This document shows, piece by piece, positions 11,779 to 22,226 of a stretch of 64,000 nt of DNA. Both the position numbers and the translations under genes were made by a program. The stretch's first letter is position 1; the number at the start of each line of letters is the position of its first letter. A model generated the notes under the pieces. The model did no database searches, was not told the origin of the DNA, and saw only the letters and a list, made by a program, of their open reading frames with translations. Source of the stretch: Sepiola atlantica (taxonomy: Eukaryota; Mollusca; Cephalopoda; Sepiida; Sepiolidae); contig OY744533.1 in assembly GCA_963556195.1 (NCBI GenBank), forward strand, positions 43,488,366 to 43,552,365, given 5' to 3'.

Positions 11779-12172
11779 TCTCGTGTCTGTGTGTTTCTCG
11801 TTCTTACGTGAGTTACGTCATTGTAATTTTCTTACTATTAAGCGATTATTTATTGAAATAAAAAAAAAATGCGATAGCGTTTAGTACTAAAATGAAAATT
11901 TAAATATCATGTTTATAAGTTTGGGACGCTATTTAGATCCAATATAGATTAAGATATTAACCATAACAAAATTAGTTTTATAACAATTTAGTTCGATTAA
12001 TAATTGAACGACCAACCATACCGTAATAATTAAAGTTAACTTTCAAAATCCTTTTTTTTATTTGTTTGTTTAAATAAATTTTAGGAAAAAAAACAAAAAA
12101 AAAGGTATAGTTCTTAAAAAATAAAACTGCAAGTAAAAAAAAAATCCAGAACAACACCGGGTATACAGCTAG
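11779..12172 (+). mobile_element. Non-autonomous Helitron, family A type copy
   Basis: Starts with TCTCGTGTCTGTGTGTTTCTC and ends CCGGGTATACAGCTAG, followed by T. This fits the Helitron rule of a 5' TC, a 3' CTRR preceded by a GC-rich hairpin, and insertion next to T. No terminal inverted repeats or target duplication are seen, as expected. The hairpin is decayed here (ACAACACCGGG). Its body is the reverse complement of 10010-10552. At 394 bp it carries no gene and would need a Rep/helicase in trans. A helicase remnant of such a partner lies at 59500-59822. Confidence 0.7.
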
Positions 12173-12934
12173 TAGACAATTAAAAGTTTTAAAAGCTTAT
12201 CTAGTATGTACCACAACAAAATAAAGTTTCCTTTTTTTCTAATTAGAAAAACAGTAAAAGCCACACGTGTTAGTTTTGGCGTACTTTGATTTTCCGTTTT
12301 TCGGGTTGTGTTTTTAGCTGAGGTCGTCAAAAAGACTTGACCTCCCAAAATAAAATAAACATTACTACGCGAGGAGAAAATACTAAAAATGTATTGGCTT
12401 TTCCTTTCCGTGCTTACTTTTTAAACGGAAATTTCGATTAAATACATGCCATAGCCATATCCTTATCTTTTATTTTATGATGTTAAAAATATGGAAAAAA
12501 AAGACAAAAAACGTACTTGTCAGTGCGTGTTTTCCCGAATCATAATAATCTCCGTCCATTCTCTGTCCGTTTTTAGGCGATATTATTTAGTTTTATGCGC
12601 TATAAAAATCTCAGAATTGTGTACGCTCGCTAAGACGTGAAAAATAGCAGTTTCTACATGTGTTATACAAACCTAATTTTAAAAGCAATAATACTAGACA
12701 TAATATGTTCACTTTTAAAGTGAAGCCCCCACGCAATCCCCCCCCCCCTCTCTCCAACACACACACACACCTGCGTGCGGTGAGGATTACGGATGACAAT
12801 ATAAGAAATGGAAAGTAATAAGAATAAGAGGAAGCAAAAGACATGTATAATTATTCCTTTGGGTAATGACCTAGGGGTCAAACAAATATACTATGAGTGT
12901 TGTTGGTAGAACTAATCTCTATTTAATAAAACTG
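12173..12934. other. Intergenic, no gene recognised
   Basis: Contains a C/CT run and (CA)n near 12738-12770. No domain-bearing frame. Confidence 0.5.
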
Positions 12935-13345
12935 TCACAAATCGCGTGTTTCTCGCTCCTACGTAACTTTGATAAATACACATTGATGTTTTTTTATTAT
13001 ACATTTATTGAAATCAAAAATTAAACATGGGGATAAACTAAAACAGATTTCTAGAAATCTTACGTAAAAAAATTGTTAACATGTCTAATTTTTTATCACA
13101 TAAAATTGAACGCACGCACCTTATTAATTTCGGCTTTATTGTTGAATACGACTTTCAGAAACGTTTCATCAACTCTGTTTTATTATAAAACTATTAAACA
13201 AGATCTCGTGTGTGTGTGTGTGTGTTTCTCGCCTACACATAACTTTGATAAATAGGCCTACATATTGATTTATTTTATTATTAATCGAGTATTTATTGAA
13301 ATAAAAAATAAAATAAGTGAAAACTAAAACAAATTTTATTTTTTT
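12935..13345 (+). repeat. Two Helitron family A 5' fragments in tandem
   Basis: Two successive 5' ends: about 12942-13060 (CGCGTGTTTCTCGCTCCTACG) and 13204-13340 (ATCTCGTGTGTGTG, expanded TG, then TTTCTCGCC). Each is followed by AACTTTGATAAATA and ATTTATTGAAAT. The second starts with TC preceded by A, the expected Helitron insertion context. Both lack the 3' hairpin. Confidence 0.6.
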
Positions 13346-14912
13346 AATCATCTGACTATATTTTGAATTATTTGTTTCTAATTTTTAGTCCTTCCCTTAC
13401 TTTTTGCCTACAAACAAGTAGAATGTCTGCTACCTGCAACATCTAAAAACTTTATTCTACTACTAAAATTGAGTAGTATACTTTAAAAAATTATCATTTA
13501 AATAAGTTAAACATACAACTTGCATGTTTAAACGGTTTGTTTGTTTTAGAGCGTAAATATGCACATTAAGAAATATTAAAATAAAGTGCTGAGTTAGCAA
13601 TAATAATGAAGAAATAATGATGTGAATAGCATCATCATCAACAACAACAACAACACGCTCTTTTCAGAGCTCTAGCCATGTCGCCCTTTCACATGAAAAA
13701 AAAGATTTCTCTTTTTCTTCTTTCTCTCTTCAGCTTCATCTTTTGTAATGAATGTTGGCTGCTGAGCAAAAGAAAAAAAGCATAAACAATAAAAGCGATA
13801 AAGGATGATCACTCACTCGATTTGTCGTATTGCGCGCTAAGTTGCATAATCGTTTCGCTTTAAAAATCAATTCTTTTTGCAAACGTTTCAATCATTCGAT
13901 TTACATCGTCAGTCCGAAATATTAATTATGGATGCAAATTATACAGAAAAGAAAATCACAACAAACAAGTTTATTTATCAGTTGTTTTTTGTGTGTGTTT
14001 ATTTTCTTTCTTTTTTGTTTAGCCTTTTTCTTTCTTTTTCATATGTGAAACTCAGACTCGGTTGTCATCCAAATTTATTTTTATCCACTCATGGATTGAT
14101 AATTAAAAAAGAAAGAAAAACTAACTGAAAATTTAAAAAATGCCAATGATATTAATAATAACACTAATAATAAAACGATTAAAAGATGTTTACTTGAACT
14201 TAAATGTTATCAGGGTAAAATGCGAGGAAAAAATTTCTTTTGTAAAATTCGGTTTAGTTTGGGTAGCGTGGCGACGTAAAGAAAAGAGGAAATTATATCC
14301 GCAACAGACAAACGTCGCAAAAACATTCAGTGAAAATAATTTTTTAAACCGATCTGAAACTAAAGCTAGCATCAAAGATAATAATTGTGACAATAAACAA
14401 TTAAACGTAAACATGTTTTGCTTCAAAACGATTAAAAACGATTGCTTTTATTCGCACTTTCTCTCACTCCACACACGACACTTAGAAAAAGAGCGCATAA
14501 AAATGTTCAGACTTCAACCAAGTTAAGTAACATGACCTAACAACAACAATTTTATTTTTCCACTGTATTCAAACTATCTTGTGTTATTTTTTATTTTATG
14601 ATCTTACTCCAGTATATTTCAAAATAAGATTAACTTCATATCATTTGATTTTCTTAAACAATTTCAATACTTCGTTTCGTTTTTCTTTTACTTGCATAAA
14701 TCACAACTAAAGTCAAAGTGCGTTATGAACCAAATTTTTTTAAAAAGAAAAAAAAACAGAACAAGTGTCAACTTACTTAACAAATGTTTTTTCTCCGGAA
14801 GCATTTAAAGGAAAACATATTTTAATAAATTTCTAAAATTTTAACTAAATAAATCAATAATTTCATTTATTTTATTTCATTTAAAAAAATCTATTTTTAT
14901 CCTTATTTTTTT
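13346..14912. other. Intergenic, no gene supported
   Basis: Holds a short CAT/CAA microsatellite at 13629-13654 and frames of 83 (13877-14128) and 128 codons (14140-14526). The latter translation is Lys/Asn/Ile-rich, typical of AT-rich noise, and shows no motif I recognise. Confidence 0.5.
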
Positions 14913-14980
14913 AAGAAAAAAATCGAAGTGGGATTGTTAATAAACAATAAAAATTAATAATCCTACTTCGATTTTTTCTT
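14913..14980. repeat. 68-bp hairpin
   Basis: AAAATCGAAGTGGGATTGTTAA at the left pairs with TTAATAATCCTACTTCGATTTT at the right, around a 10-bp A/T loop. Two G-T type mismatches are present. Confidence 0.85.
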
Positions 14981-17900
14981 TTAATATATAAATCAGATAT
15001 AAGATTTTATTTAAATTAAAATATTTCTAAAATTTATATATATATGTCTCAATATCACAAAACTCTGAACATTGAACAAAATAACAAAACAAAAATAACT
15101 TTAATTCTATTTTGAAAAGTAAAAACAATAAACAAGCAGGCTTTTATGAAGGTAGAAAATGAAAATATTTTATGTTATTCTTATTTTTTTTTTAAATAAA
15201 GCGAAAAGAAAAAATATAAAATCGGCAAATATTTAAAGCGAAAAACAAAAAAGGTTTTAAATTTAAAAAAAAAAGCCACACCGGTTGTTCCTAAAAGCTT
15301 CCCTAGTAGTAATCATCGGTGGGAATTCAAGGAGCGGGTTTTCAAATACACATCTCAAAGATTCCCGGAAAGAAAAATTAATATAAAAAAAGAAATGTAA
15401 AATTCTAACTCACTTGCGTTTTTTGTAGGAATAAATTAACTGCTAAATATTTTTTGCTCGAATTCTCCTTCCTTCCTCATCTTAGAAAAAAAAACATTTT
15501 ACGACTTGTCCCTTTTCTACTTTTTTGGCCTCGTTTTCGATTTTCAAATCGAAATTTTAACTAAACAGCTTCCATGTAAGATTCGCGCAAAACACTGATG
15601 TAGCAAAAGAAAAGCAAAATATTTCTATTTTAACTTTATTTCTTTTTTCTTTTTTAAATGAACAAAAAATGCCTTTAAAAACTATTTAAATTCATTAAAT
15701 TTATTCAACTCAAAAAAATGTATTTAAGCGAATAACAACAACAAAAAATACCCGCTATTTTCTAAGAGGCGAATGCTTTATTTAGTTTAGTAAAAAAGAA
15801 AAAGAAAGAAAGAAAATGTGTAGGCATTTACATTTTATGCGTACAAAATTAAAATCAACAAAACATAAGTTTTCTTCAATAATTGAAAATAAAAACGCGA
15901 TTAAGAGATACTAGTTTCATCGAAAGCTTTTTAAGTACTTTTTAATTGGACACCCGGCAAAAAAAAAACTAATGCCAGCAAAGAAAAAAAAGCGGTCGAC
16001 GATGGTCACCATATATATTTTAATTGTACCTTCACAATATTTTATCTATCTTTAAAATAGGTTTCGTTTCATTTAAATACCTTTATTTTAGCTTTTAAAT
16101 TAAATGAAGGGTTTAAAAAGGCAGTAGAGAAAGTGAATTTAATATATTTCTTTACTTCTAACTAGTATGCATGTTGTGACTTCAAAATCTGTCAATCTAT
16201 TTTTTCTCCTGTATTTTGCGGAAAAATATCAGGAACACTTGAAAAGACGCTGGAGGCTTGCGAAAACACATTAAGCTTTTTCTGTTCTTTTATTCCGTCT
16301 GATTCTGTTTTGGTGCGACTTTCTTTCTTTTCCAAGAAAAGGAAAAACTTGATCTCCAAAAACCATCAAAAAGAGAAGGGCGCTCGCTTTGTCGCTACTG
16401 GAAAAGATGAAAACATGCACACAAAAACAAAACGAGATATATTCGTTGACGAGATAAAAGTGAATAACAAACATAGTTTTCAGTATGCAAATGAAAAACA
16501 AAACAATTAAACAAAGTTGTCGGCGATAAAATTAATAAATAAAAGTGTGTCTACCTACAGTTTTTCTTCTTTAATACGCCATCGAAGTTGTATATTTGAG
16601 CTGATTGAGATAAACGCATTACAAAATAGCAGGGGGCGGCGACCGGAACAGCCAATGCGTGCTATAAATTGCCGTTACGGTAATTGGAGTCACCCTTAAC
16701 TACTGCCCCTTCGTCATGGGAGGGAGTACGTGTTGAATCTAATCGGCGGATGAAAACAAATTGACGATAAATAAAATCATGCCCGTAAAAAATTATTTTG
16801 CTTTTAATATCCATTGCGAATTACATTTTTAGAAGTGAAACATTATAAATTACAAATTTCAAGACGACATTCGCAACTCGCCCAAAAAAGCCATAGCGTC
16901 ATTTTCTCACTTATTTATTTTTATAAATTAAGAAAAAATAAAATTACTATAAAAATACAAATTTTCAACTTTTTTTATATTCTTTTCTTTATAATCACTA
17001 TCATATTTACAGTTGAGGGTGTCTGTTTTTCATAAAAAGTATAGCTTTTTTTAAATATATCTTTACACTTTTCTTTAAATTTTTTTGAAATTTTAGGTTT
17101 TAAGAAAGATTTCTTCAAGAATTCTTTTTAATATTTACTTTCATTCTTTTCAAGATATTTAAAAGATGTGGAATAATTAAATTCCAAATTATTTTTTTTA
17201 TTTCTAATTAATTTTAATGAATTATTTTGATAATTTTTAAGGTATTTATTTACAGATAAAATTAAAAGAAATCTATGAATGTCAATATTTTCTTGGTAGT
17301 ATTTTTTTACTGTTATAAGTATTACCATTATTTTAAATGAAAATTAAATTTATATAAATGAAAAACAAAATCCGTCTAAAATGTTTTCGGTCATATCCGG
17401 AATAGACCGTAATCACGTTCGGATTTTTGCTGATTTGTTTATGTTATTTTTTTTACACAGTTACTTGCTATATATAAATTTTGAAATAAAATTAAATTAA
17501 AACCGAAAATAAACATTAAAAAGGGATAAAGTCAATGAGACTTATTTTTATTCAGGAAGAAAAATAATATAGTTTAGCTTTCCCATGATGCATCTCATTG
17601 TTATGGTGACGTCACGTCCATCTCTCCTGTGTTGTTGTTTTTATTTTGGATTCTCCTGATTTTATTCCCTCAAAGTATACTCTATCTTCGTTTTCTTGTG
17701 ACGATTGTTGCTTTGGAGGTAAGTGTCATTGGCATTTACTCAAATTGTTCTCTTGTTGTATTGTTTTTGATAGTGAGTTTTTGTTTAAAAAGAACAAAAA
17801 AGCCACAGACATTATTCGACACGCTGTCCTGTTTAATACTGTGTTGTGCAAACAGTCCTAGCAATGCAATGGCTTCTCTTCTTGCTGAAAAGGAGGATGA

Positions 17901-18535
17901 ATGAAAATAGAATTGTATTTTCGTGCATCTTTCATTAGTTTATCAACCGAAAATGCGCGATTATATTTAGCATAAAACCCTGCGCTTGTTTTTATTTATT
18001 TATTAATGTGTTCTTATTTCTCTGTTTTCTGAAATTAAACAAAAATAGTTTTAAAAAAAGTTAGTGGCGTTGTGGAATTTAACAACAAATCCTGTTTTTC
18101 CCTTCTTTTTGTTCTTTAGGCATAAAAATGTCTTTTTCCGCTCATTTGCAGAAAATAACTTGCTTATCTGTGTCAGCTATAAATCGCGCATCTAATCTTG
18201 CTGCATGACTTGAATAATTAAACTCGGTTTTGTTTTCTATCTTTAAAAAATCAAACTTTTCTTTCATACGGTCCCAACTACGACTGAACAAAGCCGAGAC
18301 CTTGAAAATAACTAGACATTTTAAATGTTTAGTTTAATTTTCTTTCGTATCAAAGAACAAATGTTTTCCCACAAATAAGCCACGATATTAGTTTCCCTTT
18401 AAACCTCTAGCCAGAAAGTAATTTCTATTTTTCTGCCTTAAAAAGGGGCTTTAAAAATATTTCGCGGGTCACGATATAGTAAACAAGTCGGCCATCTTTT
18501 TTCTATCTATCTCCATATTAATAAAATTTACGACT
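14981..18535. other. 3.5-kb intergenic AT-rich stretch
   Basis: No coding region, repeat family or RNA gene can be supported. Small GC-richer islands occur near 16630-16740 and 17605-17635. The latter contains GTGACGTCAC, a CRE-like palindrome, without any gene beside it. Frames such as 16310-16510 and 17629-17904 have no recognisable domains. Confidence 0.5.
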
Positions 18536-19060
18536 TCTCGTGTTTAACACATTATTTTTATTATTTACTATTTTAGAATAGATAGCAAAGGCTCATGTTA
18601 AGAATTGATTTATAAGTAATAACGTTACTATTTAGACACGCATTCTTAGCACGAGAGGGGGTTAACTATTCTATACCTTCACCCTATTCGTTTATTAATC
18701 GATTATTTATTGGAATCCAAAATGCAATAGCGTAAAATACTGAAACGAACTTTTTAATTACATTAGTGATCAAGAAATTAAATCCACCAGAATGCATTTC
18801 CCTTTATTCGTAAACAAGTCTACCATTTTCATCTTTTGTTACTAGTTTAAAGAAAAAAAATGAATGAATTACTTTGCGACCCTTCGAAACTTTCAAGAAA
18901 TTTTGAAGCATTAAAAACTGTCGAATAGAAAACCATCATAAACTTAACAATTCTTAGCAAATCCTCATGTATTAAATGATTGGAAGTTATTTACATCCAA
19001 CCATTTTATAGAAATTAAAGCATTTTCTTAATAATTAAATATAGTTTTATAATAATTTGG
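18536..19060 (+). mobile_element. Helitron-N family A, interrupted copy
   Basis: Begins TCTCGTGTTTAACACATTA. A ~110-bp foreign segment follows (about 18580-18690). The family blocks ATTAATCGATTATTTATTGG, AATGCAATAGCG, AATTCTTAGCAAATCCTCAT and TAGTTTTATAATAATTTGG then resume in order. The 3' terminal hairpin is missing because the Merlin element begins at 19064. Confidence 0.6.
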
Positions 19061-19063
19061 GCA

Positions 19064-19912
19064 CTTCTGCATTTTTTATGAACACGCAGCCGATTAAGAA
19101 ATCGAAATTGAAGAGTTCCGTTTAGTTTTCTCCAAGTCCCATTTATTCAGAAATCACCGGAAGTCGAATTTACCGGGAGTGGAAGTAGAATTTAGTAGAA
19201 TGGAGTTAAATGATTTGAATCTTCGCGACATTGGTAATTTAATGAACCAGACGCAGAAAACAATTGATTTTTTACAGGCACATCGCCTGATTTCTTGCAG
19301 TCGGACATGCCGGTCATGTCAAAGACAGATGCAGATGGTAAGGCACAATGGAAGTGATGGATTTATTTGGAAATGCGCACGGAAAGAATGCCGCAAAACA
19401 GTATCCATTAGGAAAGAAAGTTTTTTTGCTAGGTCACGGCTTCGCTTAGATGACATTTTTAGTTTCATATACGTATGGGCAAATGAAATGGCTAACTATA
19501 AAGCTGTTAGAAGAGAGTGCAGAATACTTAGCGATCACTTTATCCTGTTTAATAAAAGAAAAAGGACAAAAAAAATACAGCCCCCCCCCCCCCCAATGAA
19601 AACTTTTCATTTAGATAAAAAAAATCTCAAACAAAACTTTTCTACTACAATATATTTAAAAAAAAAACAAAATCAATGTTGACCAAAAAATTCATTCCCC
19701 CCCCACCCAAATCAAAACTTTACATTTTTATTTATAAAATTTTTAATTCATATAATAAAAAAAAGAAATTGTTAATTGTTTCTTGTTACCCAAAAACAAA
19801 TCAGTCTTGCATTTTTGTTTTAAGTTGTAAATAAGTAACTTCCGGTTGAATTACTTCCCTTTATTTTCAGTAGAAGGACAGAAAATCTGCGTGTTCATAA
19901 AAAATGCAGAAG
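19064..19912 (+). mobile_element. Deleted Merlin-type DNA transposon
   Basis: A 26-bp perfect terminal inverted repeat, starting CTTCTGCATTTTTTATG at 19064-19089, is matched by its exact complement at 19887-19912. The 849-bp interval encloses an N-terminal transposase fragment of the Merlin/IS1016-like type, so superfamily and structure agree. Merlin elements normally carry a ~1-kb transposase gene, so this copy is internally deleted. No convincing 8-9-bp target duplication is visible. It sits in or beside a Helitron copy and shares its right end with foldback B. Perfect terminal repeats suggest fairly recent mobility. Confidence 0.75.
19179..19540 (+). pseudogene. Merlin transposase N-terminal fragment
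   Basis: The start at 19179 (or Met-8 at 19200) opens a frame whose first ~115 residues match the N-terminal part of Merlin/IS1595-type transposases. A helical region (residues 10-38) is followed by a zinc-ribbon-like CRTCRSC-type pair (Cys44/Cys47) and a second pair (Cys66/Cys71) around DGFIWKC. Next comes the family motif SIRKESFF (residues 76-83) and a hydrophobic FSFIYVWANEMA stretch. After ARRECRILSDH-like sequence the similarity ends and the frame runs into Lys-rich and poly-Pro codons from a poly(C) tract. The DDE catalytic domain, normally the following ~150 residues, is missing. The fragment cannot be an active transposase. A domesticated or DNA-binding role is not supported. It lies between perfect terminal repeats. 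Confidence 0.75.
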
Positions 19913-20683
19913 GAATTAAATTTTTTTTTTTAATATTTAAGATTTTAGCGTGGGGGATAACTTTCCTTTATAAATTTAACGTAAAATGAGCACCCATTTC
20001 CTGGCCACTTAACATTAAACGAGACATGTAACCGACTTGAGTTTCTAATTCGAGACTGGAGATTTTCCTAGTTAGCTATTCCATTTGTTTTTATTTTTAC
20101 GTAGGATAAATGGTTTTTCATTAGACATGAAAAAAAAAAATTCTGGGCACGGATTTTTACAGCAAAAACATGGCGTCGACAGTCTTGTTTTGTTAGCCTC
20201 GTTTCGGGTTCTCGTTGTCAAGTGTGTGTGTTTTTTTTTACCGGGACTCATAATCAAAGCGACGTTTGTTTTTTTTTTAACGATCAGGGCTGGGGTTAGG
20301 GTTAAGGCTGGGGTTAGGGTTAGGGCTGGAGTTAGGGTGGGGTTTTTTTATTAAATAAACACGTAGAAATTTAGCCAGTTTGGGGTGGGGGGTATTTATT
20401 TATTCAATAAAAACACGTAGAAATTTAGCCAATTTAGTTTTCTGGGGTTTTTTTTAGGGGGGGGGGGACTCAAGTCAAAGTTTGCCCACCCCTCTCCAAA
20501 ACAAACACGAAAATCGCTAAATTTTTACGTGTTTTTATTAAAAACTCAAGTCGGTTAAATGTCTCGTTTGACGCTAACTGGCCAGAAAATGGGTGCTCAT
20601 TTTACGTTACAGTTATAAAGGAAAGTGAACCCCCACTCTAAAATCTTAAATATTTAAAAAAAAAAATTTAATTCCTTCTTTGC
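19908..20683. repeat. Foldback family B, copy 1
   Basis: Outer arms of ~145 bp (19908-20052 and 20530-20683) are reverse complements. They share AAGGAATTAAATTTT, TTTAAGATTTTAG, AACTTTCCTTTATAA, AACGTAAAATGAGCACCCAT and ACCGACTTGAGTTT. Between them lie a direct duplication of ACACGTAGAAATTTAGCCA (about 20364 and 20413), poly(G), and a TTAGGG-like block. A second nested inverted pair (about 20195-20270 with 20895-20960, ACTCATAATCAAAGCG) extends past the right arm. Family B copy 2 is at 31748-32178. Confidence 0.75.
20283..20342 (+). repeat. Degenerate TTAGGG/GGGGTTAGGG block
   Basis: About ten G-rich units such as GGGGTTAGGGTTA and GGGCTGGGGTTAGGG. It resembles interstitial telomere-type sequence but is short, irregular and lies inside foldback B. 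Similar single units occur at about 9505, 21391 and 39845. Confidence 0.7.
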
Positions 20684-21812
20684 GGATATTTTTTTAGGCT
20701 GTTTAAATGTATTTGCACAAAAAAAGTAGAATTTGAACTTTTTTAAGGGGTAAACTGCGCTGGGAATGGATAGTAAAAATTTACCGAAAATAATATGTAA
20801 ATAAAAGCACACTGACATGTAAATCAAAAGAAAATTATTTTATTCCTTTTGCTTAAAATGTAGTTTTGTTTTGTTCTTCTGCTTGGCTGAAAAATGCAAA
20901 AATTGCGCTTTGACTATGAGTCCCAGTAAAAAAACAATTGGAACGAGAACAAGAGCGGCCATTAATTTTTTTTTTTTTCACTTCACGTACGCTAAAACTA
21001 TCAATTTATAAAAAATAGCACTTTTAACGGATTATAATCATTAATAACTGTCACAGTTAAGTTGGAAATTCAGTTTTATCGGCTATGGTAACTTTTATTT
21101 GTTGTATATTTGTTTTTTCAGCATTTTCGTTGTAGGGCTATTCGTAAACATACCCTTTTTTTTTCTTTATTTCTAGTAAACATGAAGCAAACAAAAAACA
21201 ATATTGTTATTTTTTTATTTTTTTTTGCTTACGAGGTGGATTTTGTCTCGTTAAATGAACCGCCATGAACTCAGAAAAAAAGACCTTACTATTTAAATTT
21301 TTAAAAATGTACAATTCGCCGGTCCAAATTTGCGTGCTTTGTTACATTAGGACCCGAACTAACTTTGACCCCGTCGTCAGGGTCAAAATGGAGGTTAGGG
21401 TTATTTAATAGAAAATAAATATCGCCATGTTAGTTCCGGAAGTAAGGTATATAAGAACATGGCTTACCACACAACCAATATTTACGCTAACTTCACAAGC
21501 TTATATTTTATATGGTACTTCTACAGAATGTGTTTAATATAACCCTAACCTAAGTTTTAGATTTAATTCGGTAAAAGTAGTGCAGTTCAAATTTTGTAGA
21601 AGCACCTTTTATATTAAAAACAAAAACTTTAACGCGCACCCGTCACAAATGAGTAAGTAAACGAAAATAAAATGTTTTTTTTACTCATTTCCCGAATGAT
21701 TTTTTTTTTTTTTTTTTTTTACATTTCAAATCTAGATTTTAAAGAGACGAAGGTTCTACGATATACCTTAGTCAGTTATCATGGTTCACGTGTGCCCCCC
21801 CCCCCACCAATG
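20684..21812. other. Intergenic with homopolymers
   Basis: No gene. Contains poly(T) at 21700-21720, a TAGGACCCGAACTAAC/GGTTAGGGTTA segment (21345-21400), and a TCACAAATGAGTAAGTAAAC block (21643-21661) shared with the palindrome at 32811-33036. Confidence 0.5.
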
Positions 21813-21848
21813 AGTTCGAATAATACAAATTATCAATCCTCATCTAAA
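21813..21848. repeat. Palindromic family P, end fragment
   Basis: TTCGAATAATACAAATTATC followed by AATCCTCATCTAAA is the end of family P. It lies 5 bp after a poly(C) run ending in ACCAATGAG. Confidence 0.55.
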
Positions 21849-21950
21849 AAATTCGAAACAAAAACAATGTTATTTTTCAGTTTTGTGACACGCCTCTATC
21901 ATATATAAACTTTTTTCTTTTTACCTTATGGGTTCGAAATCATTCGTATA

Positions 21951-21997
21951 ATCTAACTTCGATGTAAATAATGATAAAGTTTACATCGTAGTTAGAT
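21951..21997. repeat. 47-bp hairpin
   Basis: ATCTAACTTCGATGTAAA pairs with TTTACATCGTAGTTAGAT across an 11-bp loop, with one mismatch. Confidence 0.85.
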
Positions 21998-22226
21998 TCT
22001 TTTAAAGCAGTTAGGAAAATGAAAAGAACACAATAAATAAATCATGGCTTAATATGCTGGTATTGTGTTATACATTAATTTGAATTATAAATGATCACTC
22101 ATTTTAAAGACCGTGCTTTCATTTCCTGTACAAAAAATGGGTGAATTCCTATTTCAGTCATCTAAATTATTTAGAGTGAAATACGTTAACATTATTCTTA
22201 AGCAACTCATTTTTACTTAAACCCTG

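Noticed and set aside
14140..14526. 128-codon frame as a gene
   Set aside because: Lys/Asn-rich, no domain, no conserved motif, AT-rich noise.
17605..17635. CRE-containing promoter (GTGACGTCAC)
   Set aside because: No gene, TSS feature or conserved reading frame follows. An isolated 10-mer is expected by chance.
20283..20342. True telomere or chromosome end
   Set aside because: Only ~60 bp, irregular units, embedded between foldback arms with normal sequence on both sides.
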